From contig NZ_MIEQ01000032.1 in NCBI RefSeq assembly GCF_001968815.1, positions 1 to 48,708 of the forward strand: a stretch of DNA of 48,708 nucleotides, written 5' to 3'. This DNA is from Motiliproteus sp. MSK22-1 (GTDB lineage Bacteria; Pseudomonadota; Gammaproteobacteria; Pseudomonadales; Balneatricaceae). Shown piece by piece: positions 40,344 through 48,045 of this stretch. The translations under genes were made by a program, and so were the position numbers. Under the pieces are notes generated by a model that saw nothing but the letters and a program-made list of their open reading frames with translations, did not search any database and was not told the DNA's origin. Each line of letters begins with the position of its first letter. Position 1 is the first letter of the stretch.

Positions 40344-41456
40344 ATGCTGATCGGAGTCCCAAAAGAGATTAAAAACCATGAATACCGTGTCGGTATGGTA
40401 CCCGCTAGTGTGCAGGAGCTGACCAGTCGTGGTCACCAGGTCATGGTGCAAACCAGTGCTGGAAACGGTATCGGTTTTAGTGATGAAGATTATGTTGAAG
40501 CTGGTGCTTCGATTGCAGCTACCGCTGAAGAGATCTTTGCTCAGGCAGAGATGATTGTAAAAGTTAAAGAACCGCAGGCTGTAGAGCGTAAGCAGCTGCG
40601 TCCTGGTCAATTGTTATTTACTTATCTGCACCTTGCTCCAGATCCAGAGCAAACCGCTGACCTATTGGAGAGTGGTTCAACCTGTATTGCCTATGAAACT
40701 GTAACCTCTGATCGCGGTGGACTGCCGCTACTTGCTCCAATGTCAGAAGTTGCCGGGCGTATGTCTATTCAAGCGGGGGCAGCCTGTCTGGAAAAATCCA
40801 AAGAAGGTCGTGGTTTGTTGCTGGGCGGCGTACCTGGTGTTGAGCCTGCCAAGGTCGTCATCATTGGTGGTGGCGTTGTTGGCAGTAATGCGGCACGGAT
40901 GGCGATTGGTATGGGAGCCCAGGTTGTTATTCTTGATCGTTCAGTTGATGTGTTGCGTCGTCTGGTTGCTGAGTTTGGTACCCAGATTCAAACTGTCTAC
41001 TCCAGCAAAGCCGCGCTTGAAGAGCATGTTTTATCAGCCGACCTGGTTATCGGTGGGGTGTTAATTCCAGGGGCAGCCGCGCCTAAGCTGGTTACCGAAG
41101 ATATGGTTAAGCGCATGAAACCCGGATCTGCGGTGGTGGATGTCGCTATTGATCAGGGAGGATGCTTTGCAACTTCCAAAGCAACAACCCACCAGGATCC
41201 CACTTATATCGTTGACGGTGTAGTGCACTACTGTGTTGCTAACATGCCTGGTGCGGTAGCGCGCACTTCTACACTGGCTTTAAACAACGCTACGCTCCCT
41301 CATATTGTGGCTCTTGCTGATCTTGGTTGGGAAGAAGCTATTCGTCGCGACAAGCATCTGGCTAACGGTTTGAATGTCCATGCCGGGAAAATTACCTGCC
41401 CTGAAGTAGCTGAAGCTCTGGGCCAGGAGTTTGTTGAGTATCAATTGAGCGCCTAA
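40344..41456 (+). CDS. ald: alanine dehydrogenase
   Basis: Ald (370 aa) oxidatively deaminates L-alanine to pyruvate and ammonium with NAD, recycling the amino acceptor used by Tpa. The N-terminal MLIGVPKEIKNHEYRVGMVP, MIVKVKEP, the NAD-binding VVIIGGGVVGSNAARMAIGMGA and GGCFATSKATTHQDPTY are family signatures. GGAG stands 8 nt before the ATG. Only 45 bp separate it from xsc, so both are one operon under the CTGG operator. Confidence 0.95.
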   Translation: MLIGVPKEIKNHEYRVGMVPASVQELTSRGHQVMVQTSAGNGIGFSDEDYVEAGASIAATAEEIFAQAEMIVKVKEPQAVERKQLRPGQLLFTYLHLAPDPEQTADLLESGSTCIAYETVTSDRGGLPLLAPMSEVAGRMSIQAGAACLEKSKEGRGLLLGGVPGVEPAKVVIIGGGVVGSNAARMAIGMGAQVVILDRSVDVLRRLVAEFGTQIQTVYSSKAALEEHVLSADLVIGGVLIPGAAAPKLVTEDMVKRMKPGSAVVDVAIDQGGCFATSKATTHQDPTYIVDGVVHYCVANMPGAVARTSTLALNNATLPHIVALADLGWEEAIRRDKHLANGLNVHAGKITCPEVAEALGQEFVEYQLSA

Positions 41457-41471
41457 GGGCATCTTTTCTTA

Positions 41472-41494
41472 CCCTTCTCTGATCAGGAGAAGGG
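41472..41494 (+). promoter_or_regulatory. hairpin covering the first xsc ribosome binding site
   Basis: CCCTTCTC (41472-41479), 7-nt loop, GAGAAGGG (41487-41494): a perfect 8-bp stem. The 3' arm contains the purine-rich AGGAGAAGGGG that serves the ATG at 41502. No T-tract follows, so it is not a terminator. Pairing would hide the site and favour the second start at 41523 (AGGA 8 nt upstream), or lower xsc translation relative to ald. Confidence 0.6.
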
Positions 41495-41501
41495 GCTACA
41501 A

Positions 41502-43283
41502 ATGAATATAAGGAATAAAACAATGGCACGTATGACACCTAGTGAAGCCTTTGTCGAAACCATGGTTGCCAATGATGTTACCGTCGCTTTCGGTATCATG
41601 GGTTCTGCATTTATGGATGCGATGGATATTTTCTCTCCTGCGGGTATTCGCCTGATTCCTGTTGTCCATGAGCAGGGGGCCGGCCACATGGCCGACGGTT
41701 ATGCTCGTGTATCCGGCCGTCATGGCGTTTGTATCGCTCAGAACGGTCCAGGTATCACTAACTTTGTTACAGCTATCGCCGCTGCCTACTGGGCTCATTC
41801 TCCGGTCGTCTGCATTACTCCTGAGACCGGTGCTATCTCTAATGGTCTGGGTGGTTTCCAGGAAGCTCAGCAGTTACCGTTTTTTGAAACGATCACCAAG
41901 TATCAGGCTCATGTACCGGTTCCGGCTCGTATGGCAGAGCTGACGGGTCGTGCGTTTGACCGCGCTATCCAGGAAAATGGTCCTACTCAGCTGAATATTC
42001 CTCGTGATTTCTTCTACGGTGATATCGATGTAGAAATCCCACAGCCGATTAAGATTGAACGTGCTGCCGGTGGCGAAAACAGCCTTAATGAGGCTGCTGA
42101 CCTGCTAGCTACAGCCAAGTTCCCGGTTATTCTTTCCGGCGGTGGTGTTGTAATGTCCGAAGGTGTTGAACAGTGTAAGGCATTAGCCGAGTACCTGGGA
42201 GCACCTGTATGTAACACCTACCTGCACAATGATTCCTTCCCTGCTTCTCATTCCTTGTGGTGTGGTCCCCTGGGTTATCAGGGTTCCAAAGCGGCAATGA
42301 AGCTGATTAATCAGGCGGACGTTGTTCTGGCTTTAGGGACGCGCCTGGGGCCATTTGGCACACTGCCTCAGCATGGAATGGACTATTGGCCGAAAGATGC
42401 CAAGATCATCCAGATTGACTGCAACTCGAAGGTTTTGGGCCTGGTTAAGAAGATCTCTGTCGGTATTTGTGGCGATGCCAAAGCTGCTGCTGAATCCCTG
42501 CTGACTCGCTTGCAGGACCGTAACGTTGAATGCTTGTCCACTATGGATCAGCGTGGTGAAAAAATCGCTGCTGAGAAAGCGGCCTGGGAAGCCGAACTGG
42601 ATGAGTGGATTCACGAGAAAGACGAATATTCTCTGGATATGATCGAAGAACAGTCCGGCGAAGAAGGCAGCTACCTGCATCCTCGTCAGGTGTTGCGTGA
42701 ATTGGAAAAAGCCATGCCAGAAGATGCCATGGTTTCAACGGACATCGGTAACATCAACTCTGTTGCCAACAGCTATCTGCGTTTTGACCGTCCACGCAGC
42801 TTCTTTGCTCCGATGAGTTTCGGTAACTGTGGTTATGCGTTGCCTACCATCATTGGTGCCAAGGTTGCTGCTCCTGAGCGTACAGCAATTTCTTACGCGG
42901 GTGACGGTGCCTGGGGTATGTCAATGGTTGAAATCCTGACTTGTGTTCGCGAGAGCATTCCTGTGACTTCTATCGTATTCCATAACCGTCAGTGGGGAGC
43001 TGAGAAGAAAAACCAGGTTGATTTCTACAGCCGTCGTTTTGTAGCCGGTGAGCTGGAAAACCCAAGCTTTGCTGAAATTGCTCGCTCTATGGGTGCTGAA
43101 GGCGTCACCGTTGACAAGCTGGAAGATGTAGGCCCGACACTGGCTGCTGCCTGTGCTGCTCAGAAAGAAGGTAAGACCACGGTTATCGAGATTATGTGTA
43201 CTCGTGAACTGGGTGACCCTTTCCGTCGTGATGCTTTGTCTCAGCCTGTCCGTCACCTGGAGAAGTACAAAGACTATCAGTAA
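41502..43283 (+). CDS. xsc: sulfoacetaldehyde acetyltransferase
   Basis: Xsc (593 aa) is a ThDP-dependent enzyme that splits sulfoacetaldehyde with phosphate into acetyl phosphate and sulfite. It has the three-domain fold of acetolactate synthase relatives: an N-terminal Pyr domain with the conserved Glu in VVHEQGAGHMADGYARVSG, AQNGPGITNF, and the ThDP/Mg motif GDGAWGMSMVEILTC with a downstream N (FHNRQWGAEKKNQ). RQWGAEKKNQ and ELGDPFRRDAL are typical of Xsc. The shorter start MARMTPSEAF (41523) is equally possible. Confidence 0.93.
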   Translation: MNIRNKTMARMTPSEAFVETMVANDVTVAFGIMGSAFMDAMDIFSPAGIRLIPVVHEQGAGHMADGYARVSGRHGVCIAQNGPGITNFVTAIAAAYWAHSPVVCITPETGAISNGLGGFQEAQQLPFFETITKYQAHVPVPARMAELTGRAFDRAIQENGPTQLNIPRDFFYGDIDVEIPQPIKIERAAGGENSLNEAADLLATAKFPVILSGGGVVMSEGVEQCKALAEYLGAPVCNTYLHNDSFPASHSLWCGPLGYQGSKAAMKLINQADVVLALGTRLGPFGTLPQHGMDYWPKDAKIIQIDCNSKVLGLVKKISVGICGDAKAAAESLLTRLQDRNVECLSTMDQRGEKIAAEKAAWEAELDEWIHEKDEYSLDMIEEQSGEEGSYLHPRQVLRELEKAMPEDAMVSTDIGNINSVANSYLRFDRPRSFFAPMSFGNCGYALPTIIGAKVAAPERTAISYAGDGAWGMSMVEILTCVRESIPVTSIVFHNRQWGAEKKNQVDFYSRRFVAGELENPSFAEIARSMGAEGVTVDKLEDVGPTLAAACAAQKEGKTTVIEIMCTRELGDPFRRDALSQPVRHLEKYKDYQ

Positions 43284-43380
43284 CACCTAGGCGATCAATA
43301 AGGTCGGGTTAGGACTTCTGATATCTGGCAGGAGTACTGTCTCTAATCTGTTGTAAGAGGCAGTACTGACTGCAAATAAA

Positions 43381-43416
43381 GCTGAGGGCCTTTAGGGCCT
43401 TCAGCCGTATTTTTTA
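43381..43416 (+). terminator. terminator after xsc
   Basis: GCTGAGGGCC (43381-43390), 5-nt loop, GGCCTTCAGC (43396-43405), one G-T pair, followed by CGTATTTTTT. It ends the ald-xsc transcript, implying a separate promoter for the exporter and pta in the 120 bp that follow. There TGATCAG (43480-43486) and CTGATCA (43502-43508) form an inverted repeat. Confidence 0.8.
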
Positions 43417-43538
43417 GCCAGAACCCGGTTAACAACCCCCTAAATATTGTAGGCATTTTGGATTGTTGTGATCAGCATTTTAACTGGAATTCTGATCAGA
43501 GCTTTTCTTGTAAATAAACTAGTAATCAGGGAGATCAG

Positions 43539-44288
43539 ATGATCGCCGGATTGGAGCTATCTGTATTAATGCTTTCTGCTGTGGCGTTATTCGCAGCAGC
43601 ATTTGTACGTGGTTATTCCGGCTTTGGTTTCACTGCGATGGCGGTGGTTACGTTGTCCATTATTATTCCGCCATCAACAATAGTACCGGTCATTTTGCTG
43701 ATTGAAATTGTTGCTGGAATGAGCCTGCTGCCCTCGGTTTGGCAACGGGTGGACTGGCGCCAATTGCGTTGGATCCTTTTCGGTGCTGTTTTAGCAACAC
43801 CGGTCGGAGTGATGATGCTTTCAGAACTCTCAGGGCAGGTAATGCGTGTTGTAATCAGCTCGGTTATTTTGATGGCCGCCTGCGCAATCTGGCTAGGGTT
43901 TCGTGCCCGTAAGGGAGAGTCTGCGACAAGTATTGTGAGCGCTGGAGTGGTGTCAGGGGCGATGAACGGGGCATCTGGTGTAGGTGGTTTGCCGCTGGTG
44001 GTTTTCTTTCTATCCCGGGATGAAAACCCGGGAACAGCCCGAGCTACTTTGATCTGCTTCTTGATTGTGTTGGATATCTACACCTGTTCACTGGCCACAC
44101 TGGAGGGGTTAATCACTTCTGAGGTGTTGCAGCTGGCAGTGTTGTTTCTGATTCCGGTAACACTAGGGACGATGTTAGGTAATCAGCAGTTTTTACGCAG
44201 TCCGCAGAAGTCCTTTCGTCGTGTGGCATTAGTCATGTTAATGCTTATTTCTGGCGGAGGGCTGACAAGGGCTCTGATTAGTCTCTAG
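43539..44288 (+). CDS. tauE: TauE/SafE-family exporter, probably sulfite
   Basis: This 249-aa inner-membrane protein has about seven to eight TM helices and the two repeats of the TauE/SafE family. The first repeat contains AFVRGYSGFGFTAMAVV, the second SGAMNGASGVGGLPLVVFFLS. Family members export sulfite or sulfonates. Beside xsc, which releases sulfite in the cytoplasm, sulfite export is the likely job. GGGAG precedes the ATG. Confidence 0.82.
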   Translation: MIAGLELSVLMLSAVALFAAAFVRGYSGFGFTAMAVVTLSIIIPPSTIVPVILLIEIVAGMSLLPSVWQRVDWRQLRWILFGAVLATPVGVMMLSELSGQVMRVVISSVILMAACAIWLGFRARKGESATSIVSAGVVSGAMNGASGVGGLPLVVFFLSRDENPGTARATLICFLIVLDIYTCSLATLEGLITSEVLQLAVLFLIPVTLGTMLGNQQFLRSPQKSFRRVALVMLMLISGGGLTRALISL

Positions 44289-44383
44289 GGGAAAAGCACA
44301 ATAGTAACAACGGTTCACTCAGTAATAACCAATAACTCAGACTGCAGCCATAACAGGTTTCAGGCACATGCGTAGGTAAACTC

Positions 44384-45334
44384 ATGCTTAGTACTGCTCC
44401 GATGGAATGCCCGTCATATCTACTGGAAAAAGCCAGACTGCTTCCAGCCGTTCCTACTGCTGTTGCGAATGCAATTAATGAGGTCACTTTAACCAGCGCA
44501 AAACTGGCTTTTGATGAAGGGGTTATAGAACCTGTCCTGGTGGGGGATAGCGAACAGATTAATCAGCTGGCGACTGTGATTGGCTGGGACCTTAGCGATA
44601 TCCGTATTGAGAATGCTGTAGGTGAGGCAGAGGCCGCTAAGAGAGCTGTTGAGTTAGTCAGTACGGGAGAGGCTTCGTCGCTGATGAAGGGGCATATTCA
44701 TACAGATACATTGCTGCGGGCCGTTCTGAGCCGTGGAGCCGGTTTACGTACTGATCGCCGCCTCAGTCATGTATTCCATATGACTATTCCCGGTACTGAT
44801 AAACCTCTTTGCATTACCGATGCTGTTATTAACGTAGCACCTTCTGTGGTTGACAAGATTCATATTGCCCAGAATGCTATTGATTTGCTGCATTCTTTAG
44901 GAAACATGAACCCCCGGATGGCTGTTCTTTCCGGGACTGAAGAGGTTAATCGCAGCATGCAATCCAGTGTAGATGCCGCCGAGTTGAAGAAGCTGGCTTC
45001 TATCGGCGCGCTGCGAGGTGCTATCGTAGATGGTCCTCTGGCGTTTGATAACGCCGTGTCTCAGGCCGCTGCGGATATTAAGGGCATTGATAGTCCGGTT
45101 GCCGGGAATGCGGATATATTATTAGTTCCTAATCTGGAATCAGGTAACTTCCTGTTTAAACAGATGGTTTACTTTATGTCCGCCACAGCAGCAGGAATTA
45201 TTATGGGGGCACGAGTACCTATTATCCTGACGTCCCGTGCTGACCCGCCTGAAGCGCGACTGGCCTCTTGTGCATTGGCTGCGATATATGCGGATTACGC
45301 CAGAGAACAGATTGAAAATACCAGTGTAGCCTAG
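44384..45334 (+). CDS. pta: phosphate acetyltransferase, short form
   Basis: The 316-aa protein contains only the phosphate acetyl/butyryl transferase domain, without the long N-terminal region of E. coli Pta. Typical segments are SLMKGHIHTDTLLRAVLSRGAGLRTDRRLSHVF, ITDAVINVAPS, GPLAFDNAVS and NILLVP-like ADILLVPNLESGNFLFKQMVYF. It converts the acetyl phosphate from Xsc to acetyl-CoA, linking taurine carbon to central metabolism. It follows the exporter by 95 bp and is probably in the same transcript. Confidence 0.88.
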   Translation: MLSTAPMECPSYLLEKARLLPAVPTAVANAINEVTLTSAKLAFDEGVIEPVLVGDSEQINQLATVIGWDLSDIRIENAVGEAEAAKRAVELVSTGEASSLMKGHIHTDTLLRAVLSRGAGLRTDRRLSHVFHMTIPGTDKPLCITDAVINVAPSVVDKIHIAQNAIDLLHSLGNMNPRMAVLSGTEEVNRSMQSSVDAAELKKLASIGALRGAIVDGPLAFDNAVSQAAADIKGIDSPVAGNADILLVPNLESGNFLFKQMVYFMSATAAGIIMGARVPIILTSRADPPEARLASCALAAIYADYAREQIENTSVA

Positions 45335-45384
45335 GTTGTTTGGATTGTTATCAGGCTATTATTACCTGTCGTGATGCCATTCCT

Positions 45385-45424
45385 TAAGGCTGTTAACCAT
45401 CGCGTAAGGCCGTTAACCATCGCG
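45385..45424. repeat. 20-bp tandem duplication
   Basis: TAAGGCTGTTAACCATCGCG (45385-45404) is followed directly by TAAGGCCGTTAACCATCGCG (45405-45424), one base different. The second copy contains the stop codon and last three codons of the minus-strand 66-aa gene, so the first copy is a duplicated gene end lying just past the stop. Confidence 0.95.
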
Positions 45425-45613
45425 ATAGTAGAGACTGATATCATCACTCTTAGCATTGATAGCCGGAGGGAAGTGGATTACGAACTCTTTGGGTTGCAAT
45501 TGTGCGATGCTTGCATGAGTGGCGTGGGTGTAGCCCATCTCAGACAGACGAACCAGTTCGTCGGAGAAAGTACCTAATGCTTGACAGCTGATCTTGTGGA
45601 TTTCTGTATTCAT
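45413..45613 (-). CDS. conserved-looking small protein, 66 aa, unknown
   Basis: The ATG at 45613 has GGAGG 6 nt upstream, an ideal site; an ATG four codons earlier lacks one. The protein starts MNTEIHKISCQALGTFSDEL and is acidic-neutral, mixed helix and strand, with no TM helix or signal peptide. Its composition is protein-like and unlike random frames. I do not recognise a family. It is transcribed against pta and away from the DNR-like regulator gene. Confidence 0.65.
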   Translation of the reverse strand: MNTEIHKISCQALGTFSDELVRLSEMGYTHATHASIAQLQPKEFVIHFPPAINAKSDDISLYYRDG

Positions 45614-45629
45614 GATTGCCTCCATGCAA

Positions 45630-45697
45630 AGATAAGTGAGTATCTATTAAGTCAGTGTCTACGGTGCCAGACGGCAGTTCGAATCTGTCTTATCTCA
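45630..45697 (+). other. tRNA-like fragment (possible decayed tRNA 3' half)
   Basis: GGCAG-TTCGAAT-CTGTC (45673-45689) has the exact T-arm layout: 5-bp stem (one G-T), 7-nt TTCGAAT loop, G53 and C61. AGATAAG (45630-45636) pairs with CTTATCT (45689-45695) like an acceptor stem. GTCT/AGAC before the T-arm resembles an anticodon stem, but its loop is 8 nt. There is no D-arm and no CCA. It cannot be a working tRNA; remnant or coincidence. Confidence 0.3.
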
Positions 45698-45723
45698 AAA
45701 ATGATTCCACCAGTACTTTCTAA

Positions 45724-45753
45724 TTCTACTTTAGGTTCTAGTTCTACTTTAGG
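45724..45753. repeat. short direct repeat TTCTACTTTAGG
   Basis: Two exact 12-bp copies (45724-45735 and 45742-45753) with an 18-bp period lie in the 340-bp spacer before the regulator gene. The rest of that spacer is AT-rich without further signals, apart from a TTGAC-type half site near 45780 that does not complete an FNR/DNR box. Confidence 0.7.
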
Positions 45754-45976
45754 GATTTGTCAAAATACTCCAATTACTTATTGACCTGAAATTAATGTTG
45801 CTTTTGAAGTGATGTTGCTTTGATGATGGTTCTGTTCCTGATAGGTAAATGATGGTCTGACAGGCTGTAGCAGTAGAAAATCAGCAGAAATAAGGCTCAT
45901 AGGCGGATTTTTATTGGTAAAAATGGTCGTTATGCAGTTTAATCGGCAGACATTTTTCTAGGTTTAAAGGTTGCGT

Positions 45977-46666
45977 ATGGATGAGTTACAGCGGTCTCTT
46001 GCGTTAGCAGCAATAAAGCGCCATTACTTGTTTGCTACATTGTCTGATGCTGAGTTGGCGCGTCTGGTAGATTCGGTTAGGTTGTACGAGCTGGGACCTG
46101 AGGAGTTTTTGTTTCGTCAAGACGATGAAGCGGAGCGTTTTTTCCTGCTGGCAGATGGACAGATCAAGCTTTGTAAAAATGCACCTGATGGCAATGAAAA
46201 GGTGGTGGAAATTATTACCCCGGGACAAACGATTGCTGAAGCTGTCATGTTTATGCAACGCCATCGCTTCCCAGTCAGCGGCCAGATTATCAAGGCTTCC
46301 AGGATCTATGGTATTCACTGCAATACCTATATGGAAATTTTAAAAGATAATATGGATTCCTGTATCCGTATACTTGGTGATCTCAGTATGCGCCTGCATG
46401 CGCGCTTGAATGATGTTGTTAACCTAACACAACAGAATGCCACTTTTAGAGTACTGCGTTTTTTGATGAACCAGCTGCCTCACGATGCTGTTGACGGCAC
46501 CGTGATATACCTGAATACACCTAAACAGGTGATTGCATCCAGGCTTTCCGTCAAGCCGGAAACATTGTCGCGGATCATGTCCAGTCTTGCGCAGCAGGGA
46601 ATTATCGAGGTAAAAGGCCGGGAAATCTGCGTTAAGGATATCGCCCGCCTTTGTCAGTACGAGTAG
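45977..46666 (+). CDS. Crp/Fnr-family regulator, DNR-like
   Basis: The ATG at 45977 has AAAGG 6 nt upstream and gives 229 aa; a TTG two codons earlier has no such site. An N-terminal cyclic-nucleotide-binding-type barrel (about 15-125) is followed by a dimerisation helix and a winged helix (KQVIASRLSVKPETLSRIMSSLAQQGII). The AEAVMFM segment and the whole layout resemble Pseudomonas DNR, a heme/NO sensor controlling denitrification. The Cys cluster of FNR is absent, so no iron-sulfur oxygen sensing is expected. Targets are not visible in this window. Confidence 0.8.
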   Translation: MDELQRSLALAAIKRHYLFATLSDAELARLVDSVRLYELGPEEFLFRQDDEAERFFLLADGQIKLCKNAPDGNEKVVEIITPGQTIAEAVMFMQRHRFPVSGQIIKASRIYGIHCNTYMEILKDNMDSCIRILGDLSMRLHARLNDVVNLTQQNATFRVLRFLMNQLPHDAVDGTVIYLNTPKQVIASRLSVKPETLSRIMSSLAQQGIIEVKGREICVKDIARLCQYE

Positions 46667-46682
46667 TCTTTATCTAAGATGT

Positions 46683-47588
46683 TCAGCAGGTCAGGGCGCT
46701 ACCCTGACCTCCCTCCGCGGCCAGTTTTCTGGCAATGTCATTCAGTATCGGCCATCGATTATCACACCATTCCGGGGCCAGTAATGTGGGCTTTCGGGCG
46801 GTAGCAGATACTCTGTGATATACCACATCCCAGGGAGTATGCTGAATCATTTCAGCAGCAACTTCAGCATAGTCCTGTTGTGAAATTGCCGGTATTTCCC
46901 CGTTTTTCCATTGTCTGGCCATCTGGCTTCCTTTGACGATATGTAAAGGATGTAACTTAAGACCTTCACAGCCTACCTTTATGACCCTGTCTAGCGTGAT
47001 CATACTGTCCATGGGAGCCTCACCGGGTAAACCAATAATCAGGTGTGTACAGATCTTCAGATTTCTGGAATGAGCCCTTTGGACTGTTTCAACGTAAGCA
47101 TCAAAATGGTGGCCTCTATTAATACGATCTAAGGTTTTATCAAACGATGATTGCAGGCCGAGTTCCAGCCAGACTTCATATCCTTGTTGTTGATAGTCCG
47201 CCAACAGGTCCAGAGCTGCATTTGGTACGCAGTCGGGTCTTGTTCCTACGCAAATACCAACAATATCTGCGGTTGTTAAGGCTTCTTCATAAAGACGCTG
47301 TAACTCCTTCACTTCGGCATAGGTATTGGTATAAGTCTGAAAGTAAGCCAGATAACGCTTAGCTCTCATGCCCGGCTTACTTTTTTCCAGCTGCTCCCGA
47401 ATGCTTAACGTAGAAGTGGTTTTTCCGTTAAAGGACGCGTTATTGCAAAAAGTACAACCGCCCCGACCGAGGGTGCCATCACGATTGGGGCAGGTAAAAG
47501 GTGCGTTGATTGTCAGCTTGTGGATTTTTTCACCGTGGCGTAACTTCAGGTCTCGACCCAGGCCATTAATGTGTTCATCGAGATGCAT
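46683..47588 (-). CDS. yhcC: radical SAM protein, YhcC/TIGR01212 family
   Basis: The 301-aa protein contains CPNRDGTLGRGGCTFC (C-x11-C-x2-C) at about residues 33-48, the iron-sulfur cluster motif of this radical SAM family. ELGLQSSFDKTLDRINRGH, THLIIGLPGE and LKLHPLHIVKGS follow the SAM-barrel order. The reaction catalysed is not established as far as I know. It is divergent from ffs. Confidence 0.9.
   Translation of the reverse strand: MHLDEHINGLGRDLKLRHGEKIHKLTINAPFTCPNRDGTLGRGGCTFCNNASFNGKTTSTLSIREQLEKSKPGMRAKRYLAYFQTYTNTYAEVKELQRLYEEALTTADIVGICVGTRPDCVPNAALDLLADYQQQGYEVWLELGLQSSFDKTLDRINRGHHFDAYVETVQRAHSRNLKICTHLIIGLPGEAPMDSMITLDRVIKVGCEGLKLHPLHIVKGSQMARQWKNGEIPAISQQDYAEVAAEMIQHTPWDVVYHRVSATARKPTLLAPEWCDNRWPILNDIARKLAAEGGQGSALTC
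46689..46709. terminator. hairpin between convergent genes
   Basis: GGTCAGGG (46689-46696), loop CGCTA, CCCTGACC (46702-46709): a perfect 8-bp stem, inside the last codons of the minus-strand gene and 22 bp after the stop of the DNR-like gene. There is no T-tract on either strand, so termination would be weak, but the convergent position suggests a shared stop signal. Confidence 0.4.
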
Positions 47589-47769
47589 AGAGTCACCGGA
47601 GCTTGTTAGAGGATGCGCAATTGTATTGGATCGGCTGATCTATCGGTTTGACTTTGGTCATACTCGTTAGAACCTGAAAGGTTTGTGCTGAAAGAGTCCT
47701 TGGAGTACCTAAGGAATGACTTTGTCATTGAGCCATTGCTGCCGGCCACTGATTTGGTCGGATTAGGTG

Positions 47770-47799
47770 TTGCAACCACAGGGGCAATCAAGGATAATT
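47770..47799 (+). promoter_or_regulatory. ffs promoter
   Basis: TTGCAA (47770-47775), 18 bp, GATAAT (47794-47799). Transcription would begin near 47806, giving a 5' leader of about 28 nt that contains a 7-bp hairpin (GTTACCG 47807-47813 / CGGTAAC 47820-47826). E. coli 4.5S RNA is likewise made with a short 5' leader removed by RNase P. Confidence 0.6.
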
Positions 47800-47833
47800 C
47801 GCCCCCGTTACCGTTCCTTCGGTAACGCGTTAT

Positions 47834-47946
47834 GGTGGTTCCGTTGGTCCCTCCGCAACAATAAGCCGTGAATCTGGTCAGGCCCGGAAGGGAGCAGCCA
47901 CAGCGGTGGATTTGTGTGCCGGAGTGTGGCTGGCGGAGCCGCCTCC
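47834..47946 (+). ncRNA. ffs: signal recognition particle 4.5S RNA
   Basis: The Ffh-binding core GGTCAGGCCCGGAAGGGAGC (47877-47896), with the GGAA tetraloop, continues as AGCAGCC and is followed by the matching GTGTGCCGGAGTGTGGCTGGC. The 5' end GGTGGTTCCG and 3' end CGGAGCCGCC pair to close the rod. Length is about 113 nt, as in E. coli (114). The RNA is the scaffold of SRP, which targets membrane proteins with Ffh. The exact ends are set by the terminal stem and could be off by a few bases. Confidence 0.95.
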
Positions 47947-47949
47947 AGT

Positions 47950-47980
47950 ATTCTATGTAGGCCTACAGGCCCCGTAGAAT
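47950..47980. repeat. inverted repeat after ffs
   Basis: ATTCTA (47950-47955) and TAGAAT (47975-47980) enclose a second hairpin GGCC-TACA-GGCC (47960-47971). No T-run follows. It may be the ffs terminator in a weak form or part of the attachment site of the element starting just after. Confidence 0.4.
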
Positions 47981-48009
47981 CAGCACTTCAAGTTTTGATA
48001 GCCCACACC

Positions 48010-48032
48010 TTTGGTACATAATTTTGGTACAT
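48010..48032. repeat. direct repeat TTTGGTACAT before integrase
   Basis: Two exact 10-bp copies (48010-48019, 48023-48032) are spaced 13 bp apart, directly upstream of the integrase start. Such repeats next to a recombinase gene at the edge of an island are often arm-type or core binding sites. The other end of the element is outside the window, so this cannot be tested here. Confidence 0.45.
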
Positions 48033-48045
48033 CAAAGGTAATCCA

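Noticed and set aside
43478-43508. Possible TauR site before the exporter (CTGGAATTCT at 43494)
   Set aside because: Only one CTGG box; no partner at the 23-bp distance. The TGATCAG/CTGATCA inverted repeat there is a different pattern.
45775-45795. Possible FNR/DNR box (TTGAC...) before the DNR-like gene
   Set aside because: Only the left half fits TTGAT-N4-ATCAA; the right half does not.
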